Shown: in pieces, positions 9,254-17,321 of the stretch
Numbering within the stretch: position 1 is the stretch's first letter
Layout of the letters: every line of letters begins with the position of its first letter
Source of the DNA: a virus
Reading direction: 5' to 3' (one strand)
IMG/VR virus record: IMGVR_UViG_3300008050_000148
Location: 1 to 33,859 of that record
Length of the DNA stretch: 33,859 bases
Translations under genes and position numbers: made by a program
Notes under the pieces: generated by a model
What the model was told of the DNA's origin: nothing
Databases searched by the model: none
Seen by the model: the letters and a program-made list of their open reading frames with translations, nothing else

Positions 9254-9638
9254 TTACTTCACCTTCCGGTTCTACTTCATTGGACACAGCCTCTTCCGAG
9301 GGGGCATCCGAGGCCTCAGTTGCAGCCTCATCAGAGATAGGTATCTCTTCCGAGGGGGCGTCGTTGGCCTGTAGCCGAGCAATTAACTCGACCTTTGTCC
9401 CTGTAGCATCTAAGCCACGCTCCTTACAGAGCGACCTCAAATCATTGTAGGTCATGGACTCGTAATCTGTGATGTTATCTGGGAATGGGTCTTCTGTTGG
9501 TTTGGCCGCTTCTGGGTCAAACACATCAACCTCTTGCTCCAAAACTGGAGGCTCTTCTTTTACCACAACAGGAGTGGCCTTGGGTGTAGGTGCCATTACT
9601 TTGGCAGTTGTTGGGTTTTTGTAAAGACGATTTGGCAT
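9204..9638 (-). CDS. Small acidic virion protein with SAP domain
   Basis: A 144-residue protein. Residues about 60-92 match a SAP motif (YESMTYNDLRSLCKERGL, then TGTKVELIARL), a helix-extension-helix fold that usually binds DNA and occurs in phage structural proteins. It is flanked by disordered Pro/Val/Glu-rich (20-58) and Glu/Ser/Ala-rich (93-144) segments with repeated DAPSEE. Start: ATG 9638, five nt after GAGGGAT. A TTG at 9650 overlapping the upstream stop is less likely. It sits between the tail tube gene and the chaperones, an unusual place for a DNA-binding motif. The role is unknown; SAP-like motifs are also used for protein contacts. Confidence 0.78.
   Translation of the reverse strand: MPNRLYKNPTTAKVMAPTPKATPVVVKEEPPVLEQEVDVFDPEAAKPTEDPFPDNITDYESMTYNDLRSLCKERGLDATGTKVELIARLQANDAPSEEIPISDEAATEASDAPSEEAVSNEVEPEGEVSESENSGEEQFIGEEK
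9259..9264 (-). promoter_or_regulatory. Shine-Dalgarno site deciding the GTG start at 9253
   Basis: AGGTGA on the minus strand lies 5 nt before GTG 9253. It supports this start despite a 50-nt overlap with the SAP-domain gene. Confidence 0.6.
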
Positions 9639-9646
9639 ATTATCCC

Positions 9647-12169
9647 TCAATAATGGAAGATAGTATCTGTAGATACTACTTTGATAGTTTGTGGTACTAT
9701 CTTGAGAGCACTACGAATCATACCCTTATCTTCAGGTATAGGGATGGGTGCCTCTGCGATGAAATATTCATCAATGAAGATTGTTATCCGCTCACGTGTG
9801 TCTCCATCACCTTGCTTTGTGAAAGAGAGTTTAATACCATCTTTACTGGTACCTGTGCGAGTATTGAACTCATCAGTTGCCCTCATATGGTGGAAGAAAG
9901 TAGGGTCATCAGTAATGATTTCCATTGTCATATCGTATGTTGCCTTCCCTGCCACAGCAATGCTTGGGTTGCGTGAACCACCAAATGGCACTTGGTCAAG
10001 GCTCAGGCCACTTGTGGTGTTCGTGTTAGTAGCAAGAGGTGAAGCACCAATTGTATGTACATGGGTCACCCCAGTGTTACCCGTGAGAGAAAAAGTTGTT
10101 ACTTGTGCTACTGACTTCCCAGCAACTTCTATTGAACCATTATAGAAAAAGAATGGTTTTTGTGTTTTGGTTCCAATTCCTGCCTCAAGACGTGCAGTGT
10201 CTGTATTCGCAGTGTTCTCAAACATACGGTGTGCAGTATAACGGTCTCCCTTATTACTCACATCCAAACGACCAGTGTCTGTATAACAATGAGAAGCATT
10301 GAACCCAACAGTCAATTTAACAGCAGCATCTGTATCTGCCGACATTGTGAAACTACCCACTTTACAGCCTCGGAACACACGAGTGAGTTGTCCACTGTCT
10401 GTGGAACTGCCCGGAGCATTTGCACCGTCCTCTCCACTGTAAGAACCCGTGTCTCGCTTACGAACACTGGTTTCTAATGCAAAAGAGGGTAATTCTGTGT
10501 GAGTGAACATCAAATGATTCACAGCATTCTCTATTCTACCAAATCGAGAAGCAGTGGACCCTGCCTCAGTTGTGCTACCTGTTACGAAACTTGGTGAACC
10601 TTTTGTGTCTGTACCATATTGGTATAGAAGAATTGGTACACCCTTATCGTGAGAAAAGAGCAACGCATCATCAATATAAACACGAGTTCCAGATATTGCA
10701 GTCACTCGACGTATCTCAGAGCGGGATGATTTATCGAAACGGTTGCCGCTATCATCGTGTATCTCAGCATAAGTATTGAAATCACGCCCTCCAAAGAAAT
10801 CTTGAGTGGTGGCTTTATGTAAAGCGTCATTATCATCTAAACCACTTAAAAGACCACCAGCACCTAGTGTTATATTGGTATTACCTGTCATGTCCATAAC
10901 AACCCCCACAAAGTTTACATCTGCAGGTACACCAGCACCATCATCGAAAATACCTTCACCAATATTGAAACCGCTTTGAGGAGTGGGTGAAGCATCGGTC
11001 ACAATAGCAGTATTGGTGGCAACCTTAGCGCCATCAATAGTTACACTACTGGTACTTGTCGAAGTTGAAGTGTCCACACTTTTATGAGTAGGCACAGCAA
11101 GGAGGTTGCCACCATTAGTACCTGTGTGAATATCATAAATACAGATATAGTCCCCAACTGCTAATGTTTGTGAATCTGCACCATTAACTGTTTTCATGCT
11201 ACTGACTTGACTCAAATCTACATATGTTTGTCCAGCCGACGAGGCTACATTGAGTGAAGTGTCTGCTTTTGGTCGCATGAATAACTCTTCATCGTTTGCA
11301 ACAGCCACCGCTGTTCCTCCACCTACAGTGAGACTATCCGACCCCGTCGCTGTAAGGATTCCTATGGATGTGCCCGCACCGTTGAATAGAGTGTCTCCTA
11401 CTACCAAATGGTTGGTGTTAGGGTTAACACCATCAGTTGTCATGGCACTTGATGTACTTGAATTGTAACCACCAACATTGTTAATGAAAGTACCACTGGG
11501 GATTAATTGAGAAGGAATAGTTACTATACCACCAAGAGCATAGTAAAGCCATCGAGCACTGTGCATAGATACATCAAATGAACCGCCTTCATAGGAAAAC
11601 TTACCCGGTGCTTGAACTGCAACATCTCGACCAAGACCAACTACATGATATCGCTTGATATCTGCCTTGGTTTCAGGGAGTGTTACAGTACCTGCAAGAC
11701 CAAGAAATTGGTCTGTGAGAACTGTTTCATCGGCTGTTGTAGCAGCCGTAGTTGATAACATGCTTCTATCCAAAGAAGGGACACCAAAACCGTCAATGAT
11801 GATAATATCACCAGCCTCTGCACCGGTGGTGTCGGCTTCTTTCATCGCTGGTGTTACTTTGATATTCTGGAGGTGGTTTTCTATAATTGTGAAAACATGA
11901 CCATGATTAGCATAGTCATCATCAACAAAATTGCCTCCTCCGACAATTCTCAAACGAGCCCCCACTAACATATTCTTAGGGTAGAGTAAGTAACTAGAAT
12001 CCCCTGTAGGACCAGTTGTTGCCCCACTAAGGGCAATCGTAGTTGTATTATCATTATTCTGAGTAATAGACCAATCCAAAGATGTCGGAGTGCCATGTTC
12101 TAACACAATGCCAGTCTCGTGGCCGAACGTCACCTCTGCGAGGTCCCCTTTATACACAGTCGATGGCAT
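9647..12169 (-). CDS. Major tail tube protein (oversized, with inserted domains)
   Basis: An 840-residue protein, far larger than the usual 150-400 residues of a tube subunit. The N-terminal (1-220) and C-terminal (about 640-840) parts look like a split tube fold: DVAVQAPGKFSYEGGSFDVSM upstream, and GKATYDMTMEIITDDPTFFHHM then RERITIFIDEYFIAEAP near the end. Between them are Gly/Thr/Ser/Asp-rich beta segments that look like surface insertions, including a module at 223-299 (PSGTFINN..GY...TTDG, then ANDEELFM) also present in two other proteins here. Start: ATG 12169 with AGAGGA upstream. It follows the neck/completion genes and precedes the SAP protein and chaperones. A tail sheath is less likely because no separate tube gene is visible. 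Confidence 0.75.
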   Translation of the reverse strand: MPSTVYKGDLAEVTFGHETGIVLEHGTPTSLDWSITQNNDNTTTIALSGATTGPTGDSSYLLYPKNMLVGARLRIVGGGNFVDDDYANHGHVFTIIENHLQNIKVTPAMKEADTTGAEAGDIIIIDGFGVPSLDRSMLSTTAATTADETVLTDQFLGLAGTVTLPETKADIKRYHVVGLGRDVAVQAPGKFSYEGGSFDVSMHSARWLYYALGGIVTIPSQLIPSGTFINNVGGYNSSTSSAMTTDGVNPNTNHLVVGDTLFNGAGTSIGILTATGSDSLTVGGGTAVAVANDEELFMRPKADTSLNVASSAGQTYVDLSQVSSMKTVNGADSQTLAVGDYICIYDIHTGTNGGNLLAVPTHKSVDTSTSTSTSSVTIDGAKVATNTAIVTDASPTPQSGFNIGEGIFDDGAGVPADVNFVGVVMDMTGNTNITLGAGGLLSGLDDNDALHKATTQDFFGGRDFNTYAEIHDDSGNRFDKSSRSEIRRVTAISGTRVYIDDALLFSHDKGVPILLYQYGTDTKGSPSFVTGSTTEAGSTASRFGRIENAVNHLMFTHTELPSFALETSVRKRDTGSYSGEDGANAPGSSTDSGQLTRVFRGCKVGSFTMSADTDAAVKLTVGFNASHCYTDTGRLDVSNKGDRYTAHRMFENTANTDTARLEAGIGTKTQKPFFFYNGSIEVAGKSVAQVTTFSLTGNTGVTHVHTIGASPLATNTNTTSGLSLDQVPFGGSRNPSIAVAGKATYDMTMEIITDDPTFFHHMRATDEFNTRTGTSKDGIKLSFTKQGDGDTRERITIFIDEYFIAEAPIPIPEDKGMIRSALKIVPQTIKVVSTDTIFHY

Positions 12170-12204
12170 ATCAGTTCCTCTCAGAGTGGGTCAGCATTTC
12201 AATT

Positions 12205-12651
12205 CTACGGTATTTCTTCTGCAAATGTGATAATCTCGACTTGAAAAGTAATGCGAAACAGTTTCTTGGTCCTGTCTGACAAATCAGTGCGTGATTTGAA
12301 CAACAATCTGTCGTAGTTTTCCCCATCCCCTTTGCGTTTTGTATGAACAAGTCGCCTCAACTCATTCTCAAGTTTACGCAAACGTCCCCTACTATGAATG
12401 GAGCGGACATCTACAGTCATATTGATGCGAGTTGTGACGAAATCATAGAACAATTCAGGGGCTTCTTCATTGTGAGCAGTCTCATACAAGAGCACGTAAT
12501 CGTTTCTTTGGAGGTCAATCCTCTTTCCACGCTCTGGTGTGACCTCTGCGATGTCTTGAATGATAGGTTTGAGGTTGTCAGTATTACCACGATTCCAATC
12601 ATCAAGAACTCCCAATAAGGCAGGAATACTCTCTAATGCCGCAGATACCAT
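12205..12651 (-). CDS. Tail completion/terminator-like protein
   Basis: A 148-residue protein with an N-terminal helix (ALESIPALLGVLDDW). Strands and a long charged segment follow: LFYDFVTTRINMTVDVRS, then LRKLENELRRLVHTKR, then KKLFRITFQVEIITF. This alternation of a helix, strands and a central helix fits small neck or tail-terminator proteins that sit between connector and tube genes. Start: ATG 12651 one base after the upstream stop, with GAGGAT overlapping the end of the previous gene. A 35-nt gap separates it from the tube gene. The family assignment is by gene order and predicted secondary structure only. Confidence 0.62.
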   Translation of the reverse strand: MVSAALESIPALLGVLDDWNRGNTDNLKPIIQDIAEVTPERGKRIDLQRNDYVLLYETAHNEEAPELFYDFVTTRINMTVDVRSIHSRGRLRKLENELRRLVHTKRKGDGENYDRLLFKSRTDLSDRTKKLFRITFQVEIITFAEEIP

Positions 12652-12652
12652 A

Positions 12653-13024
12653 TCAAATCCTCAAAAACTCTTTCAATTTATTCTTGACATAAGGAGACAT
12701 CTGACTAAGAATCGGGCTTGAATTAAACATTTGAAGATTAACATTTTTTTCTATGCGCTTTTTATCCACATCACTCATTTCATTATCACCGGCTATAGAT
12801 TGTAAATTCTCAATCTCAATTTGTTTCAAACGCTCACGTTTCGTCAATGGCCTTTCTGTGACTTCTGTAGCCAATTGTCGCATAAAGTCAGGGTCTCTTG
12901 TGAAATCAACCTCTTCTATCATCTCTCTAACTTCATCTCTTTGGTCTATATCTTGTAATTCCACATATCGTTGTGGGTCAAACAACTTAGGGTCGTCAAT
13001 CATGCGTTTGATTTCTGGCTTCAC
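12653..13024 (-). CDS. Small charged helical protein of the neck region
   Basis: A 123-residue, strongly charged, mostly helical protein (RDEVREMIEEVDFTRDPDF, then KRERLKQIEIENLQSI, then VDKKRIEKNVNLQMF). No family is recognised. The chosen start is a GTG at 13024 that overlaps the stop of the connector gene by four bases (GTGA), typical of translational coupling in this cluster. An ATG at 13003 is an alternative. The position between the connector and a tail-completion candidate suggests a neck or head-completion role, but the sequence alone does not show it. Confidence 0.6.
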   Translation of the reverse strand: MKPEIKRMIDDPKLFDPQRYVELQDIDQRDEVREMIEEVDFTRDPDFMRQLATEVTERPLTKRERLKQIEIENLQSIAGDNEMSDVDKKRIEKNVNLQMFNSSPILSQMSPYVKNKLKEFLRI

Positions 13025-14601
13025 TCAAAAACCACCATCTCAGTATAACGTAAAAGTGTGGTTTCAGCGTCTTGTCTCCACATCGCAATTTTGTTAGCCA
13101 AAGGAACATTTTGACTTCCTTCAGGTATGAGCACACTTCTGTCATCACTCATGAGTAATTCGCAAGCCACTAACTTAGTACAGGCATCCTCAATGGCCTT
13201 CTCCAGATATCGCTCACCATAAATGTAAGATGCCTTGACTGCATTCCACTCAAAGAAAGGATATGAGTTATTGAAGTACACAATACCTGACTCTGGGTCC
13301 AACCACCAATCACGAAGACGGGCGTGGTCTCCAACACTTGTACCTCCTTGGAAATCAACTTGGAACTTGGTTTGTGTTGCAGTTGTTCCCGAGGTATTGA
13401 GAGTAGTCAAAGGAGTGCCGCTTACATTTGCACAACCTGTAAAGGATGTAGCAGTTGTTCCTGTGTAAGATAGAACCTCTTGACCGACCTGAATAAGCCC
13501 TCCCGATTCCACAAAACCACTCGTGCTTGCCACGTTCACAGTTGTGCTCGAAACTGAGGTGCTAGTTGTGCTCTCATTTGAACCCCCACTAATGGTCAAT
13601 CCTGTAGTATCGGTAGTGGCCACTGTACAAGTTTCACCAGAAGCACCATCTCGCATAGATGTGATTTTGATTTTCCCACCACCATAGTCTGAGTTGGCCG
13701 TTGCAAGGAATTCATTGTCCACGGCTACATTATCTGTGGAACCTTCTAATGTGAAGTTTGCGCTAAACTCTATTGCAGTCTTACCTACTCTGTCTTCTTT
13801 ATTGATGAGGTCAGCCAAATTCTGAGCAGTAGTCACTTTATCAAAATCCGAGCGCCAATTTGTTGTACCTGTGCCCACCGTCAATGTTCCCACAGAGCCA
13901 TTACCGGGGCTCAGATACAATGAATCTCCACTCAACACATTGTAATCTGAAACTTCTACACGCACTTCTGCAGATGCGACTTCACGATAATCATCCCCTT
14001 GCCATAACTCAAGCCTGAGCATCTGCTGTATATTACGGAACAATAGGGGCACTGTTCCAACATAATCAGTGTAATATCGACGCCTATAGGGCTTGTAAGT
14101 GTCGAAATTAAGGTATTCTGCGGTAACCATGTAAGGTCTCCAAGCATTGTGTGTTTTGTTATCAATGATATCTTGATAGCGCAAAATCAGATTCTCTACA
14201 TGGCTCTTCTTCGGTCCACGGGTTTTACCATTCGTGAAAGGTGCTTGATTTTGCACATATGTATTATCAGCACTTTGATAATCTGAGGTAGAAAATGAAC
14301 CTGTGAAATACAAAGCCACTCCATTAGCGCCCCCTTCAGCAATTGATGTGATTGTTTTCTCTATCCCCAATGCTTGAGCGTCACTGTAAATGAGGATGGT
14401 GTCATTAACTGAAAACCCAACACTGCGATAATCTGCACCTGTGACATATACTCTATCAGCCTCTGAATCAGCACTAACCGCAACTGCTTCGGCAGGTCCT
14501 ATTTCCAATAACTCTCCTACCTTAGCAGCAGTGGTGTAAACCACTTCGGTGGGATATAATGGACGAACTTCTGGCTCGCCGGGACTAAACACTGTGGGCA
14601 T
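13021..14601 (-). CDS. Head-tail connector (gp6-like) with large beta insertion
   Basis: A 526-residue protein. Residues about 130-165 (HVENLILRYQDIIDNKTHNAW) and the C-terminal 70 residues (ERYLEKAIEDACTKLVACELL) resemble the helices of gp6-type head-tail connectors, which form a ring under the portal. These proteins are normally 100-200 residues. Here the helices are separated by about 300 residues of Thr/Ser/Gly-rich beta sequence, including a segment near 345-385 (TSTSVSSTTVNVASTSGF, then IQVGQEVLSYTG) like a beta module common in tail proteins. Start: ATG 14601, nine nt after the preceding stop, with GAGGG upstream. Confidence is good for a virion connector role and moderate for the exact family. 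Confidence 0.62.
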   Translation of the reverse strand: MPTVFSPGEPEVRPLYPTEVVYTTAAKVGELLEIGPAEAVAVSADSEADRVYVTGADYRSVGFSVNDTILIYSDAQALGIEKTITSIAEGGANGVALYFTGSFSTSDYQSADNTYVQNQAPFTNGKTRGPKKSHVENLILRYQDIIDNKTHNAWRPYMVTAEYLNFDTYKPYRRRYYTDYVGTVPLLFRNIQQMLRLELWQGDDYREVASAEVRVEVSDYNVLSGDSLYLSPGNGSVGTLTVGTGTTNWRSDFDKVTTAQNLADLINKEDRVGKTAIEFSANFTLEGSTDNVAVDNEFLATANSDYGGGKIKITSMRDGASGETCTVATTDTTGLTISGGSNESTTSTSVSSTTVNVASTSGFVESGGLIQVGQEVLSYTGTTATSFTGCANVSGTPLTTLNTSGTTATQTKFQVDFQGGTSVGDHARLRDWWLDPESGIVYFNNSYPFFEWNAVKASYIYGERYLEKAIEDACTKLVACELLMSDDRSVLIPEGSQNVPLANKIAMWRQDAETTLLRYTEMVVFE

Positions 14602-14610
14602 TCACTGCCC

Positions 14611-15429
14611 TCACATCTGCTCTTGTTCTTCAAATGTTCTTCGTGCCTTAGGAGACAGGTGTTCTCTTGCTTGTGCTCCCACTTGACGTGCTTCTCGAAG
14701 TTTCAAATCATCTCTCATTCGTGCTGGAACAGGTGGAGTAATCTGCTGCACTGTATCTTTTTCAGGTATTCCCTCTCCTCGGTATGGAGCATCACGGTTA
14801 TACTCTGCTGCCATTTCTCCTCCAAACATTGCCGCTACAATTGATTTTGCTTGCGCTGGTGCCATTCCCTCTGCTACCAAGTTATCAAATTTTTCTCTTC
14901 TTATTTGTGGTATCCCCGATTCCCCCGCAAAGAAAGATTGAGGTAATGCTTTGAGTAAAAAGTCCCAAGCGGCGGTTAATCCGAGAGCATGTGACTTCAG
15001 CATCTTTGTTTTCAAACCAAAATCAGTCAGTTTGGTCTGACCGGGGTCATCAGGTGCCTGAGCAGAACCAGAATCAGACGTGGAGGTATCTTCAGTTGAT
15101 GATGACTGGGAAGAAGAGTCGTCCTCTCCGGCTCCGCTCAGACTGTGATGTGGGTATGCTTCTTGTACAGCGCTATTGGGGTCAGTTGTTTTTCCATCCC
15201 TATCAACAAATTTGACGCCATGTTTTGAGTCTGGTCCTAACAATTCATCTATAGAGACTCCCATTCTATTAGAAACACGCCCAACTGTGAGATGTTGTCC
15301 TTTTTTGTGTGAGGGGTGGATATCTACCACGTTTTTATGCCATTTCCCTTTGTTGTTATTTCGCCAATGTATTGGCTGATTTTTCACTGTTGGATTCCAA
15401 CTCTTTGTTACTAATATCATTCTACTCAT
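14611..15429 (-). CDS. Unknown virion-cluster protein with a disordered Ser-rich linker
   Basis: A 272-residue protein I do not recognise. The N-terminal part (1-75) is basic with Trp (WNPTVKNQPIHWRNNNKGKW). Residues about 95-130 are a disordered Ser/Asp/Thr/Gly linker. The C-terminal half is helical and charged (QIRREKFDNLVAEGMAPAQA, then DLKLREARQVGAQAREHLS). Start: ATG 15429, which overlaps the previous stop as ATGA, with GAGGCGAG just upstream. It sits between a zinc-finger protein and the connector. A structural or assembly role is only suggested by context. Confidence 0.6.
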   Translation of the reverse strand: MSRMILVTKSWNPTVKNQPIHWRNNNKGKWHKNVVDIHPSHKKGQHLTVGRVSNRMGVSIDELLGPDSKHGVKFVDRDGKTTDPNSAVQEAYPHHSLSGAGEDDSSSQSSSTEDTSTSDSGSAQAPDDPGQTKLTDFGLKTKMLKSHALGLTAAWDFLLKALPQSFFAGESGIPQIRREKFDNLVAEGMAPAQAKSIVAAMFGGEMAAEYNRDAPYRGEGIPEKDTVQQITPPVPARMRDDLKLREARQVGAQAREHLSPKARRTFEEQEQM

Positions 15430-15722
15430 AATCTCGCCTCATCGTCTCGGTGCCCAAGGTTAAAATCCATAGCATGGGTACACCCACGACACTTATCTAC
15501 CCAACAGAAATGAAGCAGCCCGCAATTTGTACACCTTGTGCCACTACCAATGTTGAGAACATCCTTAACTTTACTATATCGCTGCTTCTTCTTCGTGAAC
15601 CAACCCGGAAGTGTGTCTCGCTCTCCCTCAGGGGCCACAGCGGCCCCCTGTGCTTCAGCCTGACGAATACCACGCTTCTGTAAGCGTTGGATGTCTTTCA
15701 GGTCAAATGTTGCTTGTTCCAT
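15426..15722 (-). CDS. Small protein with C-terminal zinc-finger motif
   Basis: A 98-residue basic protein. The C-terminal part has Cys at residues 64, 67, 73, 78 and 81 (CTNCGLLHFC, then CRGC), a pattern expected to bind one zinc ion. The N-terminal half is helical and Lys/Arg/Gln-rich (LKDIQRLQKRGIRQAEAQGA). Start: ATG 15722, five nt after a GTGAT motif. A GTG at 15731 overlapping the previous stop (GTGA) is an equally reasonable choice and adds three residues. No known family is recognised. It could bind DNA or serve as an assembly factor. Confidence 0.62.
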   Translation of the reverse strand: MEQATFDLKDIQRLQKRGIRQAEAQGAAVAPEGERDTLPGWFTKKKQRYSKVKDVLNIGSGTRCTNCGLLHFCWVDKCRGCTHAMDFNLGHRDDEARL

Positions 15723-15727
15723 TTCTA

Positions 15728-16147
15728 TCACGTGTTATAGATTATAGTATAGGTGATTTCGCCACGAATGACATCAGATTCAAAAGCAAGTATTTTGGAA
15801 TTGTCAGTGACGCCCCGCTCAGCCATTTCTTTGTTAAGTATTCCATCAAGTCCAACATATAATTCATCATTATCTGTTAATGCATGAAGAAGACCTCCAC
15901 CAACGGCAATGGTATTAGCATCGCCAACAGCGGTAATTTTCCCCGCAAAAAGATAAGCACCTGCACTATTTTTGATATATATCTTGTAAAGAGCAGCCGC
16001 CGCTTTGAAAACTGTAGTGGCGTCGGTACCATCAACAGTCAGAGCACTTGTTAGACCCTTGGCATAGCCAGCGCTATTGTTGATAAAAATCCCTGACGGA
16101 TGAGCCCTTACTGGTGGGTAAGTGAATGTGTATGCGTCAAGTGCCAC
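15728..16147 (-). CDS. Small beta-rich virion protein made largely of the shared module
   Basis: A 139-residue protein. Residues 17-98 form a beta module (HPSGIFINNSAGYAKG, LTVDGTDATTVF, then ITAVGD, IAVGGG and HALTDNDELYVG) that also occurs once in the 840-residue tube protein and once in the giant tail-tip protein. The remainder (NKEMAERGVTDNSKILAFES) is mixed. Start: GTG 16147, preceded at 5 nt by GAGGTGAG, one of the best ribosome-binding sites in the window. The place in the small-gene set after the capsid gene suggests a capsid decoration or head-surface protein. This is inference from position. Confidence 0.72.
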   Translation of the reverse strand: MALDAYTFTYPPVRAHPSGIFINNSAGYAKGLTSALTVDGTDATTVFKAAAALYKIYIKNSAGAYLFAGKITAVGDANTIAVGGGLLHALTDNDELYVGLDGILNKEMAERGVTDNSKILAFESDVIRGEITYTIIYNT

Positions 16148-16152
16148 AAAAT

Positions 16153-16160
16153 CTCACCTC
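16153..16160 (-). promoter_or_regulatory. Shine-Dalgarno site deciding the GTG start at 16147
   Basis: GAGGTGAG on the minus strand lies 5 nt before GTG 16147. It is a long match to the GGAGGTGA consensus and supports a GTG start for the small shared-module protein. Confidence 0.7.
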
Positions 16161-16443
16161 AACGCTGTCCCAAAGCCCACCAAGAGCCAGTGTTGCTGGC
16201 TACACAGTCGAGTACTATTTTGTTTGGGTTTGCATCGGTCACTATTGCGAATGCGCCATCGACTCCCCCACCTGTAACATCACCGAATGTATCTCCAGTG
16301 ACCCCACAAGCAAAAATCTTGCTTAGGGTCTCTGATAGGTCTATTGTCCCTGTTGCAACGCTCGCCGCATTGAAAGTTCCAGTCATCATGAGCATGTTGC
16401 CCATTGCGTGTGTTCTTGTATCAATCGTGCTACTAAATGCCAT
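16159..16443 (-). CDS. Small unknown head-cluster protein
   Basis: A 94-residue protein rich in Gly, Thr and Ala with beta-strand tendency (MLMMTGTFNAASVATGTIDL, then GAFAIVTDANPNKIVLDCVA). No family is recognised. It starts with ATG 16443 nine nt after the previous stop, with a GGAG-type site upstream. It is encoded between the SAP/HeH protein and the shared-module protein. It could be a decoration or minor head protein, but no motif supports that directly. Confidence 0.6.
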   Translation of the reverse strand: MAFSSTIDTRTHAMGNMLMMTGTFNAASVATGTIDLSETLSKIFACGVTGDTFGDVTGGGVDGAFAIVTDANPNKIVLDCVASNTGSWWALGQR

Positions 16444-16452
16444 GTTCCATCA

Positions 16453-16833
16453 TTACTCCGTATTGTCCTCAACAGGTGTTGGATTTAGATGTTCCTCCAC
16501 CAGTGAGAGTAATTTTGCCTTGGTTGTATAGGTCCTTGGGACTGAAATTTCTTTTTCAGACAACCATTCTCGAATGGCCGCACGGGTCCATTCACTATCA
16601 GGAATACCATCAGTATCTGAGGCGGGAGGGGCGGCTTCTTCGACCACTTCAACTGGCGCAGGAGGGGCATCTTTGACTTCTGCCCCCTCAATAAGCCAAC
16701 ATTCTGCACGAAGATGTACAGAGTTAGCCTCTACCCATTGTGCGGTGACTTCTCTCGGAACCCTCCGCAGCCATTCTCTACCATCAAAGGCATTACGAGA
16801 ATACTGTGGACCAAGATATGTCACAGTGGCCAT
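16453..16833 (-). CDS. Small virion protein with C-terminal SAP/HeH-like domain
   Basis: A 126-residue protein. Residues 1-50 form a compact domain (VTYLGPQYSRNAFDGREWLR). Residues 51-77 are an Ala/Pro/Glu/Val-rich linker. Residues 78-117 look like a helix-extension-helix domain of the SAP/HeH type (DSEWTRAAIREWLSEKEI, then TTKAKLLSLVEEHL). Such domains occur near capsid genes in several phages. Start: ATG 16833, four nt after GAGGTGG. It lies nine nt after the preceding gene. A role in contacting DNA or capsid subunits is possible. It is the second protein of this kind in the window; the other follows the tail tube gene. Confidence 0.7.
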   Translation of the reverse strand: MATVTYLGPQYSRNAFDGREWLRRVPREVTAQWVEANSVHLRAECWLIEGAEVKDAPPAPVEVVEEAAPPASDTDGIPDSEWTRAAIREWLSEKEISVPRTYTTKAKLLSLVEEHLNPTPVEDNTE

Positions 16834-16842
16834 TTAGCCACC

Positions 16843-17280
16843 TCAACCTGCTATCAGGGTAATCAGCGTTGTGTCAGTCGCTCCACCAACAGTGAAACTC
16901 AGAGTACCTGACTCGTGTGCTACGACTGTAGCAGCGGCCAGAAGGGACTCATCGGTATCTGTATTGTTGATTAGAGAGACAACAGCGTAGATGTAGTTGA
17001 GGCTGCTATCATATGCTGCGACATCAAACACTTGGGTTGTTCCAGTGTCTCCAGTTACCATGCACGAGATAAGTCGTAGTTGGTGGCTGTCTTCAGTGGA
17101 TTCGGTGTTTGTTGCTGTGAAAGAGTCTAGGTTTCCGGGGTACGCAGTGCCCGCAGGGCCACGCTGCCAGAGCGTGTTAGCCGCTACAGTTCCATCCGCA
17201 TCTGGATAGTTGACAGGAGCACCATTATGGATACCAATGTCAAGATAGGTGGTCGTGACTGTCAGATTACTATGTGCCAT
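16843..17280 (-). CDS. Candidate capsid decoration/cement protein
   Basis: A 145-residue beta-rich protein immediately after the major capsid gene. It begins MAHSNLTVTTTYLDIGIHNG and ends with TLSFTVGGATDTTLITLIAG. It has high Thr/Ala/Gly/Asp, few Lys, and no transmembrane segment. Proteins of this size and composition directly downstream of an HK97-type capsid gene are often decoration or stabilising proteins, but no family motif is evident. Start: ATG 17280, eight nt after GGAGATG. Its GC-rich codon use resembles the capsid gene, which would suit high expression. Confidence 0.62.
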   Translation of the reverse strand: MAHSNLTVTTTYLDIGIHNGAPVNYPDADGTVAANTLWQRGPAGTAYPGNLDSFTATNTESTEDSHQLRLISCMVTGDTGTTQVFDVAAYDSSLNYIYAVVSLINNTDTDESLLAAATVVAHESGTLSFTVGGATDTTLITLIAG

Positions 17281-17321
17281 TATTTTTCATCTCCATTTTT
17301 TTTTTCTATTTCTCCAGACCC

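Noticed and set aside
17281-17321. Possible terminator: T-rich plus-strand run between capsid and decoration genes
   Set aside because: On the transcribed minus-strand sense it is an A-run with no hairpin, so it does not fit a terminator; it mainly holds the ribosome-binding site of the next gene.
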